NCBI RefSeq assembly: GCF_038004425.1
Contig: NZ_JBBORC010000001.1
Location: 1,713,001 to 1,777,000 of the forward strand
Direction of reading: 5' to 3'
DNA length: 64,000 nt
Source: Solibacillus sp. FSL W7-1464
GTDB taxonomy: Bacteria; Bacillota; Bacilli; Bacillales_A; Planococcaceae
Shown: positions 17,804-26,029 of the stretch, one piece after another
Layout of the letters: every line of letters starts with the position of its first letter
Numbering within the stretch: position 1 is the first letter of the stretch
Position numbers and translations under genes: made by a program
Notes under the pieces: generated by a model
Databases searched by the model: none
Seen by the model: only the letters and a program-made list of their open reading frames with translations
Told to the model about the DNA's origin: nothing

Positions 17804-18274
17804 CTATTTTTTATATTTCGGGCTTACGAAATACCAAACATCTTCTCTATCGACATCTCTATCGGATAGATAAATTGTCGTATGAGAGCCATTATTTAAA
17901 GATTCCCAACGAGCCGTTTCATAGGTAGTTCCTCCGTTCGTAAACGGAAGATTCCTTTTTTCCGAATCAAAAAAGATAATAGGTATTTTAGAGTTATTAT
18001 ATATATCAACAAATCTATCATGAGATGCTTCTTCAAACATCACAGGCGTTATCATCACAGCGTCAAAGTTTGTTGAACTATGTGCTGTATCCTCGCTAAA
18101 TTCATCTAATGAAATGGGTTCAAAATGAATTTTTTCGTTATTTAATTCTGGAATATCGCCAATTACAGCAATTTTTAAAGGTTCTCCATCATATTTAACT
18201 TCATTATTTGAGCACGCACTTAAAGTTAGTAAGGAAAAAATAAATATAATACTTAAAATCTTATTTAATCTCAT
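17804..18274 (-). pseudogene. Lipoprotein gene truncated by IS66 copy 1
   Basis: 156 codons with lipoprotein signal (lipobox LSAC near residue 20), then a domain running through IAVIGDIPEL, FDAVMITPVMFEEA and IPIIFFDS. The native sequence ends at VWYF (17828). The last residues VSPKYKK and the stop come from the IS. The original tail of about 24 residues is stranded at 15421-15503. The shortened protein may still be made. The domain looks alpha/beta; no family recognised. Confidence 0.8.
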
Positions 18275-18523
18275 CGTGATACCTCCTAAACAATATACAC
18301 CCTCATATTACCATTTATGAGTTATTTTATATAGTTGTGGTTTGAGTGAATTACTAATAGAGAGTATTTTGGCTACTTATAATCGGTCGGTTTCCAAACA
18401 AGAGTTTGGTAAGGTTAAATAAATCATTAAATATAAAATTCTATTAAATTAATTTCAGTTTAAACTTTTTATACAGCTCTATCCGTCTTATAAGCAGGGA
18501 CAACAAAAAAGGAGAATCTAGGA

Positions 18524-19021
18524 ATGACCGAATCATTAGAAGCTGCATTTATTACATTTATCCGATTGCAGCAACAGTCTATTTATCGCCTTGCATTTAG
18601 CTATACAAAAAATGAACAAGATGCACTTGATATCGTGCAAGACAGTATACAAAAGGGTTGGCTAGCTCTTGAGAAATTAACGAATACAGAACAAATGAAA
18701 AGTTGGTTTTATACGATTTTAGTGCGTACAGCCATTGATTTTTTACGCAAGCATAATCGAGTTTTATTAATTGGCGACGAGGCTTTACAACAATTGCCTG
18801 AGCATGATACATATGAAAATCTGGATTTACAGCAGGCATTACAGCAACTGCCTCTACAGCTGCGAGAAGTCATTATACTACGTTATTTTGAGGATTTAAA
18901 AATTGATGAGGTAGCTCATATTTTATCGCTTCCCGTAAGTACAACTAAATCAAGGTTATATAAAGCATTAAAGCTATTAAAAGTAGAGCTAGAACAGGAG
19001 GAAATGATGCATCATGCATAA
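18524..19021 (+). CDS. sigV: ECF sigma factor, SigV-like
   Basis: 165 residues. Region 2 is YRLAFSYTKNEQDALDIVQD and WFYTILVRTAIDFLRK; region 4 is LREVIILRYFEDLKIDEVA and STTKSRLYKALKLL. The region 2 wording closely follows Bacillus subtilis SigV, and the partner behind it is RsiV-like. In B. subtilis SigV responds to lysozyme. GGAG precedes the ATG. Upstream, AAAC (18462-18465) and CGTC (18484-18487) loosely resemble an ECF promoter, but the 18-base spacing is longer than usual. No oatA follows, unlike the B. subtilis operon. Confidence 0.85.
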   Translation: MTESLEAAFITFIRLQQQSIYRLAFSYTKNEQDALDIVQDSIQKGWLALEKLTNTEQMKSWFYTILVRTAIDFLRKHNRVLLIGDEALQQLPEHDTYENLDLQQALQQLPLQLREVIILRYFEDLKIDEVAHILSLPVSTTKSRLYKALKLLKVELEQEEMMHHA

Positions 19022-19883
19022 GAAAATAAGACAGCTAAATGATCAATATAAAGCGGTTCCCATACCAAAAGAGCTAGGGATCATCGTGGAGAAAAATTTA
19101 CAGCGTCCACAAAAGAAAAAACGAAAAATCCCTATTTTTTTTGCATCTATTGCAGCTGCGACGCTTTTATTTACTGTCGGACTTAACACGAGTCCTACAC
19201 TGGCTAAAAGTTTAGCTGATGTGCCTATTATTGGACCTGTTGTAAAAGTACTAACGTTTACGGAGTATGAAATGATAAAAGACAAATATACAGCGGACAT
19301 TAAAGTCCCTCAAATCTCTGGTTCATCGAGTGAAATTCAAGCATTAAATGAGCAATATGCAGAGGAAGGCAAGGAACTGTATGAACAATTCAAAACAGAA
19401 ATAGAAGATATGGAAGCTGGCAATATGGCCGTCAACAGTGGCTACATCGTTCAAACAGATACGGATGACTTGTTGTCATTTGGCCGATACATAGAAGTGA
19501 CAGTTGTTTCTTCTTCTACCGTGATGAAGTACACGACGATTGATAAAAAATCAGAGACGGTGATTACATTGCCAAGTCTATTTAAAGATGATCGCTATTT
19601 GGAGATTATTAATACCTATATTGAGGTCTATTTACGAAACCGGATGATTGAAACAAAGGGCGATGAAATGTATTGGATTGGCGGAACAGAGTATTTTGAC
19701 GAAACAATGGGTGTTTTTGAGGGGATTACACCTGAGCAAAATTTTTATATTACGGATGCAGGCAAGCTTGTCATGTCCTTTAACGACTTCGAAATTGCAC
19801 CGGGCTTTATGGGCGTTGTCATAGTTGAAATTCCAACTGAGCTACTGCAGGATGTGTTAATGAGCAATCAATATATAAAGTGA
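19014..19883 (+). CDS. rsiV: Anti-sigma factor RsiV-like (DUF3298)
   Basis: 289 residues. A cytoplasmic N-terminus (IPKELGIIVEKNLQRP) binds sigma, one membrane segment lies at about 38-56, and an outer domain of the DUF4163/DUF3298 type contains KYTTIDKKSETVITLPSLF and APGFMGVVIVEIP. In B. subtilis the outer domain binds lysozyme, which makes the anti-sigma factor susceptible to signal peptidase cleavage and frees SigV. It overlaps sigV by 8 bases. It keeps the segments TSPTLAKSLADVPIIGP just after the membrane, where the first cleavage occurs in the relative. Confidence 0.85.
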   Translation: MHKKIRQLNDQYKAVPIPKELGIIVEKNLQRPQKKKRKIPIFFASIAAATLLFTVGLNTSPTLAKSLADVPIIGPVVKVLTFTEYEMIKDKYTADIKVPQISGSSSEIQALNEQYAEEGKELYEQFKTEIEDMEAGNMAVNSGYIVQTDTDDLLSFGRYIEVTVVSSSTVMKYTTIDKKSETVITLPSLFKDDRYLEIINTYIEVYLRNRMIETKGDEMYWIGGTEYFDETMGVFEGITPEQNFYITDAGKLVMSFNDFEIAPGFMGVVIVEIPTELLQDVLMSNQYIK

Positions 19884-19955
19884 TGAATGGAAAAAATTAA
19901 TAAGTTTGATTATTAAACAAATTTTTTAGAGAACGTACCAACGTGGAGGTGCTTT

Positions 19956-20324
19956 ATGAAAAGACTGGCATTTTTTTGTTTGATTTGTTTAACCGCTTTA
20001 AGTGCTTGTTCAAAAGAAGGGTCTTCAATTACTTCAATTACTGGTGAAATAATTGATATAGAAAAGGGCAACTTAAAAATAATGTGTTCAAATTATGTTA
20101 CAAAACAAAAAAACAGTTCAGGTTCTGATGACATTGGGTATACTTGTGTAGTAAAAATAACAGATGAGACTTTAATTAAATCTGATAATGGTGAAAAAAT
20201 AACACTTAGCGATTTACAACAAAATAATGTCGTTAGTGTTATTCTCACAGAAGAGAAAACATTGACTGAAGATAGAGACAGCCGGACAATAGAAGCAAAA
20301 GAACTTACTTTATTGGAGAAATGA
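19956..20324 (+). CDS. Putative lipoprotein, DUF3221-like
   Basis: 122 residues with lipobox LSAC. The mature part opens with ITGEIIDIEKGNLKI and has an OB-like beta pattern similar to YobA/DUF3221 lipoproteins and to the protein at 20983-21327. GGAGG precedes the ATG. It lies 72 bases behind rsiV and could belong to the same transcript, but nothing shows a functional link. Confidence 0.6.
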   Translation: MKRLAFFCLICLTALSACSKEGSSITSITGEIIDIEKGNLKIMCSNYVTKQKNSSGSDDIGYTCVVKITDETLIKSDNGEKITLSDLQQNNVVSVILTEEKTLTEDRDSRTIEAKELTLLEK

Positions 20325-20421
20325 TAATTGTGGTCTTTTAAGGGTTGTTACCAAACAAAGCCAGGGGAATGCTAAAATTGAACTAACAAAAGTTTGACTA
20401 CTAAAAGGGGGGAATTAATAT

Positions 20422-20616
20422 ATGATAGAATTTTGCTGTGAGTTTATGGAATATCATGCAAATTTCAAATGTGATATTCATGAAAATCCTTATGATTGTC
20501 CTGATAAGATAGTCATATTTAATGAAAAATCTAATGACTACGGAATAATAATTCATGATGGTGGTTCTTCTATAATAGAAATTAATTTTTGTCCATGGTG
20601 CGGAGATAAATTATAA
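20422..20616 (+). CDS. DUF6980-like small zinc-ribbon protein
   Basis: 64 residues with CC at 5-6, a further CD and DC, and a final CPWCGDKL. HANFKCDIHENPYDCPDK and YGIIIHDGGSS match the small DUF6980 family as I remember it. The cysteine pattern suggests a bound zinc. AAAGGGGGG precedes the ATG. Proteins of this kind often sit among accessory single-gene units in bacilli; function unknown. Confidence 0.65.
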   Translation: MIEFCCEFMEYHANFKCDIHENPYDCPDKIVIFNEKSNDYGIIIHDGGSSIIEINFCPWCGDKL

Positions 20617-20721
20617 TATATTCCTAAAATATATTAGTTCCATTAGTAAACAATCGGGATCATTCGGTAATAACCATGTGATCTGAAACCAAATGAAAGT
20701 TTAGTAGTAACAATTTTCTAG

Positions 20722-20961
20722 GGTGTTGCTAATTTAGAAATAATTGTAGGGGTTATCTTAACTATTCCACTATATGGGATATTGATTTGGAATTATTTCT
20801 ACCCTGAAGAAAGCTTACTAGCTGGAAAACGGTGGATGTACAAAGTGGAACCTGAAATATCGGACGGCGCTATTCAATACATAAAAATTGCATCAGTAAC
20901 CAGTATTATTGGATTAATATTATTTTCCGGTTTTTTTATTACAGCACAAATTAGAAGTTGA
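20722..20961 (+). CDS. Small two-pass membrane protein frame without a standard start
   Basis: From the stop at 20719-20721 the frame is open to TGA at 20959-20961. It encodes two hydrophobic helices around ESLLAGKRWMYKVEPEISDG. The pattern resembles short DUF6199-type membrane proteins. No ATG or GTG occurs in frame before the first helix, and the first TTG lies inside it. Either a rare start (ATT or ATA) is used or the 5' end has decayed. Confidence 0.4.
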   Translation, partial: GVANLEIIVGVILTIPLYGILIWNYFYPEESLLAGKRWMYKVEPEISDGAIQYIKIASVTSIIGLILFSGFFITAQIRS

Positions 20962-20982
20962 TTCTTTGTAGGGGTGTTATTC

Positions 20983-21327
20983 ATGCAAAAGTTATTATTA
21001 ATAGGAATCTGTACGGTATTTTTAGTTGCTTGCAACAGCGAAACCGAAAATACGAATAATTCGAAAGAAACTACTGAAAATGTCGAAGTTGAAAAGGATG
21101 TTCTACCTTCAATTACAGGTGAAATTGTTGAAATAGAAAATAGTAGATTCTTAGTGGAAAGTACAACAAAAAAATTACCAGACGGGAGACCGGATGCCAT
21201 TTGGTTTTCAACAGATGATATTGAATCTTTAAAAGTTGGGCAAAATGTTTCTGTTTGGACAACGGCAATAGATCAAAGTTATCCAGGACAAGCGAGGGTA
21301 GATAAAATCAAAATTAATGAAAAATGA
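20983..21327 (+). CDS. Putative lipoprotein, DUF3221-like
   Basis: 114 residues from the ATG at 20983, with AGGGGTG upstream; the in-frame GTG at 20974 overlaps that site. Lipobox LVAC, then an acidic linker and the domain SITGEIVEIENSRFLVES ... VGQNVSVWTTAIDQSYPGQA, which fits the YobA/DUF3221 OB-like fold. Related in design to the lipoprotein at 19956. Function unknown. Confidence 0.65.
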   Translation: MQKLLLIGICTVFLVACNSETENTNNSKETTENVEVEKDVLPSITGEIVEIENSRFLVESTTKKLPDGRPDAIWFSTDDIESLKVGQNVSVWTTAIDQSYPGQARVDKIKINEK

Positions 21328-21355
21328 GAGAATTAATCGAAAAAATAAGTAGTTT

Positions 21356-21416
21356 CACAATTGGGCGCTTTTCTTAAATAAGAAAAGTGCTTTATTCAAT
21401 TATAGGGCCAGAGTGC
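21356..21416. repeat. Dispersed palindromic intergenic repeat, copy C
   Basis: GGGCGCTTTTCTTAAAT with AAGAAAAGTGC form the inner hairpin, and TTTATTCAATTATAGGGCCAGA follows copy A closely. The outer arms (CACAATT and GAGTG) are degraded. Confidence 0.7.
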
Positions 21417-21514
21417 GGAGTAATATCATTTAGTATTTGGATATTTATGTTAATATATAACCGAGAGAAATGTACTTGAACTAACGAAGGCCGTTAAGAT
21501 GGGGAGGCAATGTA

Positions 21515-21967
21515 GTGAACCTGAACAATATAATAATAACTCAATATCATCCAAAATATGCTGAACAGACAGTGGCGATGTGGCGAGAAAGTAAGGAACA
21601 CGCTATTGGTCAGAAAGAAAGACATACCTTTGAAAATCATCTATATTTTTTAAATAATATATTACCTGAACATTATCAAATAGATGTAGTGCTAATAGAT
21701 GACAAAGTAGTTGGTATGATTGCATATAACGAAAGGGAGATCAGCCAACTTTACATTCATATTGAGTATCAAGGATTTGGTATCGGTCAAATATTACTTG
21801 ATAAGGCAAAGGAACAGTCAAGTGGGAAACTCACATTATATACATTTGAAGTAAATGAAAACGCACGGCGATTTTATGAAAAGAATGGCTTTAATATCAA
21901 ATCCAGAGGGTACGAAAATGAAGAAAATTTACCTGATATTCTTTATGAATGGATTTCAAATAAATAA
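21515..21967 (+). CDS. GNAT family N-acetyltransferase
   Basis: 150 residues. LYIHIEYQGFGIGQILLDKA is the strand plus acetyl-CoA loop, and NENARRFYEKNGFNIKSRG is the typical last helix and strand. Start GTG at 21515 with GGGGAGG upstream. Substrate unknown. Confidence 0.85.
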   Translation: MNLNNIIITQYHPKYAEQTVAMWRESKEHAIGQKERHTFENHLYFLNNILPEHYQIDVVLIDDKVVGMIAYNEREISQLYIHIEYQGFGIGQILLDKAKEQSSGKLTLYTFEVNENARRFYEKNGFNIKSRGYENEENLPDILYEWISNK

Positions 21968-21993
21968 TTTAATAGAGAAAATGGAGTGATAGT

Positions 21994-22272
21994 TTGTTGA
22001 GAGTAATTTTTTCGGTAGTATCCGCATTTCTTTGTTTTTTAATAATTTCACTATTTACTGAAATGCCTTTTCGTTTGGGGGAAAAGATTTTTAACTTAAT
22101 TGTTGGCACTAATATTTACTTACCATTTGGATTAGGTGTTTTAGGATTTTTGTTTGCCATGTTCGGTGTGAAAGGATATATAAGACTTACATTACTAGGA
22201 TTAAGTATAGTTGGTTTGGTTGGCTATCTTGTAATATTTTTAATGGCAACAGTGGGTTTTCAAGAACCATAA
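21994..22272 (+). CDS. Small membrane protein
   Basis: 92 residues with three hydrophobic segments (about 4-22, 42-60 and 64-86). Start TTG with GGAG about 9 bases upstream; the codon before L is also TTG, so the exact start is uncertain by one residue. No family recognised. It lies 26 bases behind the acetyltransferase, perhaps in the same transcript. Confidence 0.6.
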   Translation: MLRVIFSVVSAFLCFLIISLFTEMPFRLGEKIFNLIVGTNIYLPFGLGVLGFLFAMFGVKGYIRLTLLGLSIVGLVGYLVIFLMATVGFQEP

Positions 22273-22339
22273 GATTTTCTACTTTTAACTTAAATTAGAT
22301 TAGATATTTGTGAAGAAACTTGAAAATGAGGCGGTTTCA

Positions 22340-22645
22340 ATGGAAAATGTTATCTGGATAAATGGAAGCCATAAAGAGGATACTCGTATTTTTGATTCGG
22401 AGTTTGAAGTGGATGAATGGGCGAGAGCATTATATCCAGATTTTGTTGCGTACTTAAGTGAACAAACGAATGTAGGGTATGCAACACCTGACCAGAAAGT
22501 AATCAATTATTTAACATCTCTTTTTCCTGAATGGGCTGATAATATCAATTTGAAGGTTGATGTCTGTACAGGAAAAACAGAAATAAATGGTCAAATCATT
22601 TATAAAATATGGACGGTAATTTGTAATCTCGAACGCAATTCTTGA
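22340..22645 (+). CDS. Conserved-looking protein of unknown function
   Basis: 101 residues from the ATG at 22340, which has GAGG 8 bases before it; an upstream GTG at 22310 is in frame but lacks a site. It is soluble and acidic, with a helix FEVDEWARALYPDFVAYL and a C-terminal sheet NGQIIYKIWTVICNLE. No motif recognised. Confidence 0.6.
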   Translation: MENVIWINGSHKEDTRIFDSEFEVDEWARALYPDFVAYLSEQTNVGYATPDQKVINYLTSLFPEWADNINLKVDVCTGKTEINGQIIYKIWTVICNLERNS

Positions 22646-22848
22646 AAAGGGATTGTGTTTTTTCATGATCCGGGCGTGAGTATATCTATAGTTAGAAATT
22701 TGTTATTTTTCATTTAAAGTCATGACTTTGAATATCGTCATATAAAAGGTTTTTATATAAAAATAGGAACTTGTTGATTTATTGTTAAAATTATTCAACT
22801 ATATATAATTACAAGAGAAAATGTATAGGCAATTGGGAGAGGGATTAT

Positions 22849-23400
22849 TTGAGAATACATATTAAGCAGGAAAATATTAAAAGATTGTACAGAGCACAAA
22901 ATAGGGCATTATATTGGTTGTTTGGAATTGTTTGTTTGGGATTTTTAGGACTACAACTAGGGAGAATTCAAGCTATTGCAGACTTTAATTATAGTCTTCA
23001 TGAAATGATGTACTTCCCTTTTATTTTTGCACTTTTTGCTGCACCAATTGTATTTGTAATATACATTTTTCTATTGTGTAAATTTTTATTGAATAGAGGG
23101 TTGCAAAAGGCAAATATAAAAACAGGTATTACATCCATTTTTGTAATAGCTTCAATAGTTGTTATCATTTCTATAACTATTCATCAATCTTATGAAGTTA
23201 CAACTGGTGGAGTATTTGAAGTAGAAGAGAAATTTCGTGAGGACAGAAATTATTATTTAGTATTGAATGATAAAAAAATTAGAGTATCTAGTGAACAATT
23301 TCATTTAGTTGAAAAGAATCAACAGTATTCAATTAGCTTTGTTTGGAACAAGCGAACTCCAAACATAGGCGAACTTGAAACGATTGAACCGATAAAATAA
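22849..23400 (+). CDS. Membrane protein of unknown function
   Basis: 183 residues with three membrane segments (about 22-40, 54-84 and 93-112) and a C-terminal domain of about 70 residues (VFEVEEKFREDRNYYLVLND) that would lie on one face of the membrane. Start TTG at 22849 with GGGAGAGGG upstream. Between 22646 and 22848 I see nothing but AT-rich sequence. Confidence 0.6.
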   Translation: MRIHIKQENIKRLYRAQNRALYWLFGIVCLGFLGLQLGRIQAIADFNYSLHEMMYFPFIFALFAAPIVFVIYIFLLCKFLLNRGLQKANIKTGITSIFVIASIVVIISITIHQSYEVTTGGVFEVEEKFREDRNYYLVLNDKKIRVSSEQFHLVEKNQQYSISFVWNKRTPNIGELETIEPIK

Positions 23401-23440
23401 TTGTAAACTTTTCCTGTGATTATTAAATTATTTATATTTA

Positions 23441-23500
23441 CTATCGGGCGCGGTTCTGTAAAAAGGATCAGCGCTCATTTTCATAAGAGGGGATTGTTGA
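23441..23500. repeat. Dispersed palindromic intergenic repeat, copy D (diverged)
   Basis: CTATCGGGCGCGGTTCTGTA with AAAAGGATCAGCGCTCATTT, ending in GGGGATTGTTGA, keeps the GGGCGC, GCGCT and GATTGTTGA elements of copies A and C in order. Confidence 0.5.
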
Positions 23501-23611
23501 GGTATCTAACAGGAAATTGGATATTTATGTTAGAATATCGGTAAGATTTAATAGCAATAAACTGAAAACCTAACAGGAAAATGAAATTTAAATAATTGAT
23601 GAGGTGATGAG

Positions 23612-23875
23612 ATGAAGTATACTTGTCCTTGTTGTGGCTATAAAACGTTAGATGAAGAACCTCCGGGAACATATGAGATATGCAATATCTGTTTTTGGGA
23701 AGATGACGGAGTTCAATATGATGACCCGGATTATAAGGGCGGCGCAAACACACCATCTTTACGAAAAGCACAGAAAAATTTCTTCTTAATTGGAGCTTGT
23801 GAAGAAGGGTGTAAGGAATTTGTTAGAGAACCAAATGATAAAGATGTAAAAGATTTTAATTGGAAACCATTATAG
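23612..23875 (+). CDS. CPCC family cysteine-rich protein
   Basis: 87 residues beginning MKYTCPCCGYKTL, followed by EICNICFWEDDGVQ and GGANTPSLRKAQKNF, the hallmark of the cysteine-rich CPCC family (probable zinc ribbon). Family members are frequent in bacterial immunity gene arrays near polymorphic toxins. No toxin is visible here. GAGGTGATGAG precedes the ATG. Confidence 0.88.
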   Translation: MKYTCPCCGYKTLDEEPPGTYEICNICFWEDDGVQYDDPDYKGGANTPSLRKAQKNFFLIGACEEGCKEFVREPNDKDVKDFNWKPL

Positions 23876-23963
23876 GTAAAGGAAAAAAAGACGGAATACT
23901 GTGTACTTTATCCAATATTATATTTTTCTAAGAAACTACTCTGTCGTAAAGGATGATGTTAAT

Positions 23964-24143
23964 ATGGAAATTTTATATCCAGTAAGTGCTTTATTGTTCT
24001 CGATTCTATGGTTTCTAAATTTAGTTCAGCTCTTAGAAAAGTTACACCAAGGGAAAAATATACATAATCAAAAGATATTAGGCTGTGTTTGGACTGCTTG
24101 TTTAATTTTATCAATCATCATTTCTACAGCTATAGTTTTATAA
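23964..24143 (+). CDS. Small membrane protein
   Basis: 59 residues from the ATG at 23964, supported by AAAGGATGATG upstream; a longer frame from 23901 has no site. Two hydrophobic segments flank a basic loop (KLHQGKNIHNQK). Function unknown. Confidence 0.55.
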   Translation: MEILYPVSALLFSILWFLNLVQLLEKLHQGKNIHNQKILGCVWTACLILSIIISTAIVL

Positions 24144-24190
24144 CACGTTGAACTTATAGAATATGAATTTAAAGAGAAGGTGGTAGAAAC

Positions 24191-25525
24191 ATGATCTTTC
24201 AATTTCGGCTGGAAGGTGAGCATTTAAATCAAGATCAGAGGGCATTTTACAACGATTATATCGAAGGAGATTTACAAATTTACATAGATGGACAACTGTA
24301 TTTGACCGAAACCTGTTTCAATATTGTAGAGCTGGCGAATCAGTTGGGGAAATGGCTGCATTCGATGGCTAGTGGTAACAGATGTGACTTTGAGTATGAT
24401 TCCAATAATTGTGACGAATCGCTTTTATGTTTTTTGGTACAAGAAAACGGGATTAAGATACAGGCACCCCTTGAAAGCTATGAGCAACCAATTTTACCTG
24501 TAGAAACGGTGAAACATGCAGTTATTCGGTTTTTAGTAGCGTTAAATATAGAGCTTCATCAAACCTTTCATATGGAGAATCTAGACCTTTTTTTAACAGG
24601 CCTCATTTCGGAAAATACGAGAGCGATTATGCTGTTAGAGCAAAATAACTATGATGAATCCTTTGGGCTATTTAAAAAGTTAGCAAGAGAAACACCGTCT
24701 GTTCAAAGTCTTAATAATTTGGCCTGGTTTATGCTGCGTGAGGAAGAGAACCGGGATGAGGCAAGGACATTATTAGAGCAAGCGCTGGTCCTTAACCCGA
24801 AGTCCTCGTTTCCATATATGATGCTCGGTGAAATTGCGTTACATAACAAACAATATGATGAAGCGAAGCATTATTTACTACAGGCACTCAGTTTAAGCGA
24901 AACAGAAGAAGCGACCTATAATTTAGCATTGGCGCATTTTCAGCTCGGTGAGTTTGAGCAAGCAGCGAAAGTCTTTTCTCATTGTGATGGTGTTTCAGGA
25001 ATTACGCAATTACACGAGGTCGTATCTTGGCTGTATGCAGGTCATATTGATAAGGCAAAGGCGCTATTAGCCAATTGGAATGATGAAGCGGATGATTACA
25101 CAGGGGCGATTGAAATTGCGGATGTTTACATAGAGCTTGGTTGTTACAAGGAAGCACGGGCCCAGTTTGAAAAAGAATGGAACAGCTATTATATTTCACC
25201 ATATTGCGTCAGTCGCTATGCGTATAACTTGTGGCAATTAGAGGACTACGATGCGTGCCGAACAATCATCCAACAAGCAATTCAACAGAATAAGGAAGAA
25301 CAAGTGGATGAACAGCAAAGGGAGCTGGATGAGCATTGGACAGCGCAGGATCGTGACGAGTGCATAAGGGAATTAATCGAACAGCAGCAAACTCTCGAAA
25401 TGCTTTGGCAGCGCCTGGAAAACGGTGATATGCCTTCCTTTGAATACGATATGTATCCTAGTGGCGGCTGTCAGCTATTTGGCTGCATGCAGCATGGTCA
25501 TCCTGAATACGAAGAGGTGGAGTAA
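24191..25525 (+). CDS. TPR-repeat protein with a DUF7878-like N-terminus
   Basis: 444 residues. The N-terminal 120 residues (RLEGEHLNQDQRAFYNDYIEGDLQIY split by short loops, then ELANQLGKWL) resemble the DUF7878 beta domain. From about residue 140 to 400 there are tetratricopeptide repeats: SLNNLAWFMLREEENRDEAR, PYMMLGEIALHNKQYDEAKH and ATYNLALAHFQLGEFEQAAK. The tail has CQLFGCMQHGHPEYEEVE. It is probably a scaffold for protein contacts. AAGGTGG precedes the ATG. Its stop overlaps the next start by one base, so the two proteins are likely made together. Confidence 0.75.
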   Translation: MIFQFRLEGEHLNQDQRAFYNDYIEGDLQIYIDGQLYLTETCFNIVELANQLGKWLHSMASGNRCDFEYDSNNCDESLLCFLVQENGIKIQAPLESYEQPILPVETVKHAVIRFLVALNIELHQTFHMENLDLFLTGLISENTRAIMLLEQNNYDESFGLFKKLARETPSVQSLNNLAWFMLREEENRDEARTLLEQALVLNPKSSFPYMMLGEIALHNKQYDEAKHYLLQALSLSETEEATYNLALAHFQLGEFEQAAKVFSHCDGVSGITQLHEVVSWLYAGHIDKAKALLANWNDEADDYTGAIEIADVYIELGCYKEARAQFEKEWNSYYISPYCVSRYAYNLWQLEDYDACRTIIQQAIQQNKEEQVDEQQRELDEHWTAQDRDECIRELIEQQQTLEMLWQRLENGDMPSFEYDMYPSGGCQLFGCMQHGHPEYEEVE

Positions 25526-25986
25526 TGGACGTCGAATTAATTAAGCACTATGTGTATGAATTACATTGGCACTTACCAGAAGAAATACAGCAGGAGGCAA
25601 TTGGTTGGCTTGTCGCGCATACACCACGTCATCAGCTTGCCCTTGTTTTTCCACCGTATGGGAAGAACTACTGGAAAAATAGCATGAAGGTAGTTACGAA
25701 AATCGGTTATCCATACAACATCGCGGCTTTCCCAAGCATGGTGAAGCTGTTTCAGGATATCAACTGGCCTGGTGCTGAGGAAGCGGTGCAATATTTTCAA
25801 ACTTTACAGAAGTCTACCGTACTCCCGTATATAGAAGCTGGAGCGAAGCAGGCAATGGCTGAGCAGGAGGAGCAGTGGCTTTGGTTTTTGTATGCGGTTT
25901 GTGAAAGGTTGCATATTGTCCGAGGGGATTTTCTAGATAGCATTGTTTTTGATAAGATGGAAGAAATTTATACGCGTGATGCTTAA
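25525..25986 (+). CDS. DUF5071-like protein
   Basis: 153 residues, all helical. The second half, LFQDINWPGAEEAVQYFQTL and VLPYIEAGAKQAM, then EEQWLWFL, carries the (D)xNWPxA helix motif of DUF5071, a HEAT-like family found in immunity-type contexts. Coupled to the TPR gene through TAATG. Molecular role unknown. Confidence 0.6.
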   Translation: MDVELIKHYVYELHWHLPEEIQQEAIGWLVAHTPRHQLALVFPPYGKNYWKNSMKVVTKIGYPYNIAAFPSMVKLFQDINWPGAEEAVQYFQTLQKSTVLPYIEAGAKQAMAEQEEQWLWFLYAVCERLHIVRGDFLDSIVFDKMEEIYTRDA

Positions 25987-26029
25987 AATTTAAGCTATAC
26001 GACTGGCTAGCAACCAGTAGTGATCAAAT

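Larger units (their letters stand above)
15504..17827 (+). mobile_element. IS66-family insertion sequence, copy 1
   Basis: A 2324-bp element bounded by inverted GTAAGCCCG ends (15504 and 17827), with identical 8-bp flanks GAAATACC at 15496-15503 and 17828-17835, the target duplication length of the IS66 family. It carries the three standard genes tnpA, tnpB and tnpC. It is nearly identical to the inverted copy at 31325-33649, with a handful of substitutions and one extra base just before the tnpA start in copy 2. Confidence 0.96.

Noticed and set aside
8341-23500. CRISPR array from the repeated intergenic units
   Set aside because: The copies are kilobases apart, differ in orientation and sequence, and have no regular spacers or cas genes.
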